Source of the DNA: an uncultured Bacilli bacterium
GTDB lineage: Bacteria; Bacillota_I; Bacilli_A; RF39; UBA660
DNA length: 16,159 nucleotides
Direction of reading: 5' to 3'
Assembly (NCBI GenBank): GCA_947624125.1
Contig: CANQIY010000018.1
Location: 1 to 16,159 of the forward strand
This document shows positions 12,501-16,159 of the stretch, in pieces; position 1 is the first letter of the stretch; the number at the start of each line of letters is the position of its first letter. A program made the position numbers and the translations under genes. Under the pieces are notes generated by a model. The model saw only the letters and a program-made list of their open reading frames with translations, was not told the DNA's origin and ran no database searches.

Positions 12501-12515
12501 ATGGGGGATATTTAA

Positions 12516-13430
12516 ATGCGAGATAGTGTAATTAATAAAATATTAGAATATTTTGGTTATCAAAAAAAACAAAGTTTTGATGAATTAATTGTGTCTTTAA
12601 CCGAGTGGTATTATACTAACTTAGTGATGGATGTATATAGTGATGAAATAGAACAAATTACGATTATGCAAGATTTAATTATAAAGATGACTAAGTGGTT
12701 TACAGAACTTTATCAAGATGAAGCTCTTTTAAAAATAATACCTATCGATAATAGTATTGGTCATAATATTAAATTTGATAATGAGTTTTTAAGTAATGCT
12801 TATAAATCATTTTATGATAATTTATTATTTAGAGAAAAACATCTTTTAAAGAATGCTCAATATCCAAAAATAGTTTCTTTAGAAAACAATGAAAAAATCT
12901 ATTTAGATAAAGAAGGATATATCACGAAATTAAATCTTAAGGACCAAAGTTTAAATCGAGAATTAATTAATAGAAAAATTGAAGAAGCAGTAACTATTTT
13001 AGGGATAAAATATCAACATAATAATTATATCTATGATAAATTAAGAAAAGTTTTAGTTTATTATCAAAGAGAAGTTTTATTTCCAAAAATTTTTTTAGAA
13101 ATGGTAATTTATAATATCTTAAAAGAAGGTGGACCTATCATGGGAACAAGAAGAGCTTTTATCTTTGCTATTTTATTTAATCATAATATTAATTTAGCTA
13201 TTAAGTATATTGATGTTACTAAAGATAAAGGTTTAGATAATTTTTTAAGAATCTATTTAGCTAGTGGAGGTAATGAAGATTTACAATGTTTTATTGATTA
13301 TTATGACCATAAAAAGTTTTTAAAAACCAAAAGTGTTGGAGAAATATTAAGGGAAATTAAAAGTAATGAAAGTAATATAAAAGAAAAATGTGAACAAAAA
13401 GAAACTAAATTATCTTTAATTAAAAAATAA
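12516..13430 (+). CDS. Unrecognised soluble helical protein
   Basis: A 304-residue protein with no signal peptide or clear membrane helix; ATG 12516 follows GGGGGAT. I do not recognise a family. It is largely helical with many Lys, Glu and Ile. The most distinctive stretch is KEGGPIMGTRRAFIFAILFNHN (about residues 204-225), with GGP and GTRRAF the kind of residues that mark a binding site. Trp pairs near the N-terminus (EWYY, KWF) are also notable. It lies 15 bases after the DraG-like gene and in the same unit, and 32 bases before the deacetylase gene. The C-terminal 35 residues are charged and probably disordered. Confidence 0.7.
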   Translation: MRDSVINKILEYFGYQKKQSFDELIVSLTEWYYTNLVMDVYSDEIEQITIMQDLIIKMTKWFTELYQDEALLKIIPIDNSIGHNIKFDNEFLSNAYKSFYDNLLFREKHLLKNAQYPKIVSLENNEKIYLDKEGYITKLNLKDQSLNRELINRKIEEAVTILGIKYQHNNYIYDKLRKVLVYYQREVLFPKIFLEMVIYNILKEGGPIMGTRRAFIFAILFNHNINLAIKYIDVTKDKGLDNFLRIYLASGGNEDLQCFIDYYDHKKFLKTKSVGEILREIKSNESNIKEKCEQKETKLSLIKK

Positions 13431-13462
13431 TCATGAAATAAAAATATAGAGCCATAATAATA

Positions 13463-14611
13463 ATGATTAATATGAATAAATATTTTTTTCTAAAATTGAT
13501 TATTATTGTTATAGCTCTTTTTCATGCTACTACCTTTAGTAATTTAGAGGGAAGTAGTGATGAGATGGTCTTATTAATTAATGATAAAGAATACCATTTA
13601 GTAGAAGAAAATACTTTAAATATGATGCATATTAAATTATTTAAAGACAATAATAATTGTTTTTATAGTCAAATTTATAGAGAAAATGGTGAGGAAATAA
13701 CTTTTGATGATTTAATCAAAAAGGAAGTAAAAGAAGATTATTTAGAAAAAGAAAAAGAATTACTAACATTAAAATATCCAAAATTTGTAGTAGAAGGTTT
13801 AACAAAAGAAGATGTTCATAAAACTTATTATTTAAATAATAAGGAATTAGTTATTTATTATGATAATTATGAAATTAAACCTTCTTTAGATGAAATATTA
13901 TATTTAAAAATTAATTATCAAGAAATAAGAAATTATTTAACTTTTGTAACTCTTAATGATGAAGAATATGAAAATGAAAATGGTTATAATTATACACTCG
14001 ATAAAAAAGCTATTGCAATTACATTTGATGATAGTCCAAGTCCTAATAAAACAAATTTAATTTTAAATAGTTTAGCCCTTAATCATTTTCACGCTACCTT
14101 TTTTATCATAGGTGAAAAAGCAATAAATAATAAAGATTTACTTTTAAGTATTAAAGAAAGTGGAAATGAAATAGGAAGTCATACTTATAAACATCAAAAT
14201 ATGCAAAAATTAAGTAAAGAAGAAATTGAAGAAGATTTTATAAAAATGAATAATCTTTATGAGCAAATATTTAGAGAAAATTTAAAATTAATAAGACCTC
14301 CCTATGGTCTTATGAAAAAGTCCCTTCCTTCTTTTATTGATGCTTCCATTATCTTATGGAGTATGGATACAAATGACTGGCGTTATCGAAATAGTGATTA
14401 TTTAGTAAATTATGTAATCGAGAATGTTAAAGATGGTGATATAATTCTTTTTCATGATGCTTATGATAGTACAGTTAAAGCAATAGAGGAATTATTACCT
14501 CTTTTATATAGTAAAGGTTATCAAGTAATGAGTGTTTCTGAACTTTTTAAATTAAAAAATATTCCTTTAGAAAATAGTAAAATATATACTAAAGCTTTAG
14601 AAAATAGCTAA
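13463..14611 (+). CDS. PdaC-type polysaccharide (peptidoglycan) deacetylase
   Basis: A 382-residue exported protein: membrane anchor or signal at about 5-24, an N-terminal region with a DUF3298-like segment (about 118-160, with ELVIYYDNYEIKPS), and a C-terminal NodB domain (183-365). NodB motifs: TFDDSPS (187-193; catalytic Asp189 and metal Asp190, with Ser for the common Gly), SHTYKH (239-244, metal His240 and His244), RPPYG (278-282), DTNDW (302-306) and LFHD (329-332, catalytic His331). All metal and catalytic residues are present. The order matches B. subtilis PdaC, which deacetylates peptidoglycan N-acetylmuramic acid; the exact substrate here is inferred. Start ATG 13463 or 13472, no strong ribosome site. 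Its end overlaps the convergent gene by 15 bases. Confidence 0.88.
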   Translation: MINMNKYFFLKLIIIVIALFHATTFSNLEGSSDEMVLLINDKEYHLVEENTLNMMHIKLFKDNNNCFYSQIYRENGEEITFDDLIKKEVKEDYLEKEKELLTLKYPKFVVEGLTKEDVHKTYYLNNKELVIYYDNYEIKPSLDEILYLKINYQEIRNYLTFVTLNDEEYENENGYNYTLDKKAIAITFDDSPSPNKTNLILNSLALNHFHATFFIIGEKAINNKDLLLSIKESGNEIGSHTYKHQNMQKLSKEEIEEDFIKMNNLYEQIFRENLKLIRPPYGLMKKSLPSFIDASIILWSMDTNDWRYRNSDYLVNYVIENVKDGDIILFHDAYDSTVKAIEELLPLLYSKGYQVMSVSELFKLKNIPLENSKIYTKALENS

Positions 14612-14971
14612 GTCAACATCACCAGAATTATCATCTAATTCCGTATAAATAGAAAGAGCCCCACCAATTAAAAATACTAAAGTTGTTATTAATCTTTCCA
14701 AAGCTACTTTTTGTCTTTTTTCATCTTTAAACTTAGCAATATTAATATCTTGAATAGCAATAACCACATAATATAAATAAATAATAAAAGCAATAACTAA
14801 AAGAGTTATATTAATATTACGTCCCTTTTGCCGGTCTTCTTTATTTTTAGTAAAAATATATTTTTCTTCAAAACTATTAGCTATTAAAGCAAAAAGAACA
14901 ATAAAAAAATAAATATACCATATAATATCTTCTTCTTTTAAAAGTTTTAAATCACGAGCCCAGTTATCCAT
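14597..14971 (-). CDS. Three-helix membrane protein, unknown
   Basis: A 124-residue protein with three hydrophobic helices (about residues 16-33, 54-72 and 91-107), a Lys/Arg-rich loop after the first helix (KNKEDRQKGR) and an acidic C-terminus (ELDDNSGDVD). No family recognised. No Shine-Dalgarno sequence precedes ATG 14971, and TATAAT sits directly against it, so translation may depend on the upstream gene 28 bases away or the mRNA may be leaderless. Convergent with the deacetylase gene (15-base overlap); no terminator is seen between them. Confidence 0.65.
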   Translation of the reverse strand: MDNWARDLKLLKEEDIIWYIYFFIVLFALIANSFEEKYIFTKNKEDRQKGRNINITLLVIAFIIYLYYVVIAIQDINIAKFKDEKRQKVALERLITTLVFLIGGALSIYTELDDNSGDVDLAIF

Positions 14972-14999
14972 ATTATATTGTATTAAAAAAGAAATAAAT

Positions 15000-15293
15000 T
15001 TATTTTTTATCTCTTTTTTTCGTAACTAAATAATGATTTATTTTATCAATGCGAACTTTAAAACTACCTATTAGAAAGATAAGACCTGCTAGTACTAAGG
15101 CAATTGCACTAATTAATTCCCAAATATTTTCATATTTAATAAAAAGAAAAATACTATAGGCAAAACATAGGATACTTATTATAAAAACTCGATTTAATCT
15201 TAAATTAATTTCTTTTCCAAAAGTAGTTTGATAAAATTCTTTTTTTATTTTTTGTTTTTCTTCTTTTGTTAAAGTATAATATTTTAGTTTCAT
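15000..15293 (-). CDS. Two-helix membrane protein, unknown
   Basis: A 97-residue protein: charged N-terminus (KEEKQKIKKEF), two closely spaced membrane helices (about 29-45 and 49-69) and a basic C-terminal tail (KKRDKK). No family recognised. ATG 15293 is preferred over in-frame ATG 15305 because GGTGAAG (15303 down to 15297) is correctly spaced ahead of it, and the expected transcript start is near 15303. Followed in the same direction by the three-helix membrane protein. Confidence 0.68.
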   Translation of the reverse strand: MKLKYYTLTKEEKQKIKKEFYQTTFGKEINLRLNRVFIISILCFAYSIFLFIKYENIWELISAIALVLAGLIFLIGSFKVRIDKINHYLVTKKRDKK

Positions 15294-15309
15294 AAACTTC
15301 ACCATTTAT

Positions 15310-15338
15310 AATATAACATTTATTATTCATTCTTGCAA
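15310..15338 (-). promoter_or_regulatory. Minus-strand promoter sharing its -35 with the yceD promoter
   Basis: On the minus strand TTGCAA (15338-15333), 17-base spacer, TATATT (15315-15310). TTGCAA is its own reverse complement, so the same six bases serve as -35 of the opposite promoter. Confidence 0.7.
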
Positions 15339-15362
15339 TAAACAAGTAATCTAAGGTATAAT
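15333..15362 (+). promoter_or_regulatory. Promoter of yceD-rpmF
   Basis: TTGCAA (15333-15338), 18-base spacer, TATAAT (15357-15362). The expected start near 15369 coincides with the ribosome site GGTGA, giving a leader of about ten bases. Confidence 0.78.
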
Positions 15363-15378
15363 GAACTTGGTGACGTTC

Positions 15379-15858
15379 ATGATTATTAATCTAAATGAAT
15401 TAAATTTAAAAAAAGAAATTGATTTTAAAATTAAAGTGGAAAAAGATGATACTTTAGATAAAAGAATTAAAGATTTAAAAAATTCTTTTGTTGAAGGAAG
15501 AATATATTTAAATAGTAATAATAATATTTTCTTAGAATGTCTTTTTAGTGGTACCATGATTATTGATGATTCTATTACTTTAGAACCAGTTCCATATGAT
15601 TTTAAAATTGAAATAGCGGAAAATTTAGAAGATTTAGAAGAAAATTATACAGAATGTTATGAAAAAATGAAAAATATACTTGATTTAAAGCCAATTTTAT
15701 GGCAAAATATTGTACTAGAGGTTCCCATTAGTTTTACTCTCTGTCAAGATGCGGAAATGAAAGGAAATGGTTGGGAATTAACTCATGAATTCAGTAAGGA
15801 TGAGGAGATAGACCCTCGTCTTAAAAAATTGGAAGATTTATTGAAAGGTGATGATTAG
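15379..15858 (+). CDS. yceD: DUF177 (YceD) family protein
   Basis: A 159-residue protein of the DUF177 family, which in most bacteria precedes rpmF and is linked to 23S rRNA or ribosome assembly. Features seen: N-terminal beta-rich part, FLECLFSGTMIIDDSITLEPVPYDF in the middle, and the C-terminal LEVPISFTLCQ...NGWELTHE block with an acidic, lysine-rich end (DPRLKKLEDLLKGDD), all typical. The DUF177 Cys at the C-CR position is partly kept (Cys in FLECLFSG). ATG 15379 follows GGTGA; ATG 15361 overlaps the -10 box and is rejected. Two bases before rpmF. Confidence 0.85.
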   Translation: MIINLNELNLKKEIDFKIKVEKDDTLDKRIKDLKNSFVEGRIYLNSNNNIFLECLFSGTMIIDDSITLEPVPYDFKIEIAENLEDLEENYTECYEKMKNILDLKPILWQNIVLEVPISFTLCQDAEMKGNGWELTHEFSKDEEIDPRLKKLEDLLKGDD

Positions 15859-15860
15859 TT

Positions 15861-16049
15861 ATGGCAGTTCCTTTTAGAAGAACAAGTAAAACTAAAAAGA
15901 GAATGAGAAGAACACATTTAAAGAAAACTGTTGGAGCTGTTAGTACTTGCCCAAAATGTGGAGCAGCACTTAGACCTCATAGAGCTTGTGTAAAATGTGG
16001 AAACTATAAAAACGAAAATGTTTTAGAAGTTAAAGAAGATAAAGAATAG
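15861..16049 (+). CDS. rpmF: 50S ribosomal protein L32
   Basis: A 62-residue protein with the L32 N-terminus MAVPFRRTSKTKKRMRRTH and a full zinc ribbon, CPKC (about 30-33) and CVKC (about 43-46), so this is the zinc-binding form. AAAGGTGAT within the end of yceD gives the ribosome site. Cotranscribed with yceD and followed by a strong terminator. Confidence 0.97.
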   Translation: MAVPFRRTSKTKKRMRRTHLKKTVGAVSTCPKCGAALRPHRACVKCGNYKNENVLEVKEDKE

Positions 16050-16077
16050 AATGTAACAAAAATACATTCTTTTTTTT
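16048..16077 (+). terminator. Intrinsic terminator after rpmF
   Basis: AGAATGTA (16048-16055) pairs with TACATTCT (16063-16070) across a 7-base loop, followed by T to 16077. Confidence 0.9.
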
Positions 16078-16085
16078 ACAATTTC

Positions 16086-16112
16086 TTGACTCCGGGGGGG
16101 GTATTATATAAT
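16086..16112 (+). promoter_or_regulatory. Second promoter with a G8 tract in the spacer
   Basis: TTGACT (16086-16091), then CC and eight G (16094-16101), then TATTATATAATA. TATAAT at 16107-16112 gives a 15-base spacer, two short of optimal; the G tract matches the one at 5097-5104 in length and in being followed by TAT. A slippage change of two bases would give ideal spacing, so this copy may be weak or OFF as sequenced. Confidence 0.6.
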
Positions 16113-16142
16113 AACAAATATAAAATAAAGGGAGAAAAAGTA

Positions 16143-16159
16143 ATGCAAGTTATTAACAA
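16143..16159 (+). CDS. Start of a gene cut by the window end
   Basis: ATG 16143 follows AAAGGGAG at good spacing and lies downstream of the G8 promoter; only MQVIN is visible before the window ends. The product cannot be identified. Confidence 0.5.

Noticed and set aside
15351..15557. 68-residue minus-strand frame
   Set aside because: Antisense to yceD and across its promoter; Phe/Ser/Leu-rich composition is that of the reverse complement of an AT-rich gene.

Overview
The window looks like chromosomal DNA of a very AT-rich, Gram-positive-lineage bacterium related to Bacilli or the Erysipelotrichia/RF39 type of host-associated Firmicutes. The evidence is the codon usage (mostly A/T third positions), the B. 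subtilis-like gene order mreC-mreD-spoIVFA-spoIVFB-rplU-prp-rpmA, an L27 made with a Prp-cleavable N-terminal extension, and an LPXTG-like sorting signal. TGA is used as a stop (the target gene at 1-141 and mreC), so this is the standard bacterial code, not the Mycoplasma code. The taxon is an inference.

Region 1 (1-3105) is a diversity-generating retroelement (DGR). It starts with the 3' end of a variable target gene carrying the variable repeat. Next come two tandem copies of a template-repeat RNA gene, each with its own -10 box and each ending in a covarying hairpin plus U-run. A tightly overlapping operon follows: a MutS-domain-I-like protein, an Avd-like helical protein, a DGR-type reverse transcriptase, and a second, degenerate MutS-I-like small protein. 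An intrinsic terminator closes the operon. All six differences between the visible variable repeat and template copy 2 fall on template adenines, the hallmark of DGR mutagenic homing. Copy 1 cannot be the source of this variable repeat.

Region 2 (3108-6790) holds tmcAL (tRNA-Met wobble cytidine acetylation), a 50-residue membrane protein, a UPF0316 membrane protein, and a sortase-anchored surface protein. The promoter of the surface protein has eight consecutive G between -35 and -10, a likely slippage and phase-variation site. The same G8 motif recurs in the last promoter of the window.

Region 3 (6805-11550) is the cell-shape, sporulation and ribosome cluster: a possible SPOR-like membrane protein, mreC, mreD, a catalytically degenerate SpoIVFA-like M23 protein, the SpoIVFB-like intramembrane metalloprotease, an ADP-ribosyltransferase-like protein, then an L21-leader RNA with rplU, prp and rpmA.

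Region 4 (11589-14611) holds a short stop-interrupted frame, a DraG-like protein whose metal-binding residues are largely replaced, an unrecognised helical protein and a PdaC-type polysaccharide deacetylase. Region 5 (14597-16159) has two membrane proteins on the minus strand, then yceD-rpmF on the plus strand. The two directions are divided by divergent promoters that appear to share one palindromic TTGCAA -35 element. The final 17 bases begin another gene.
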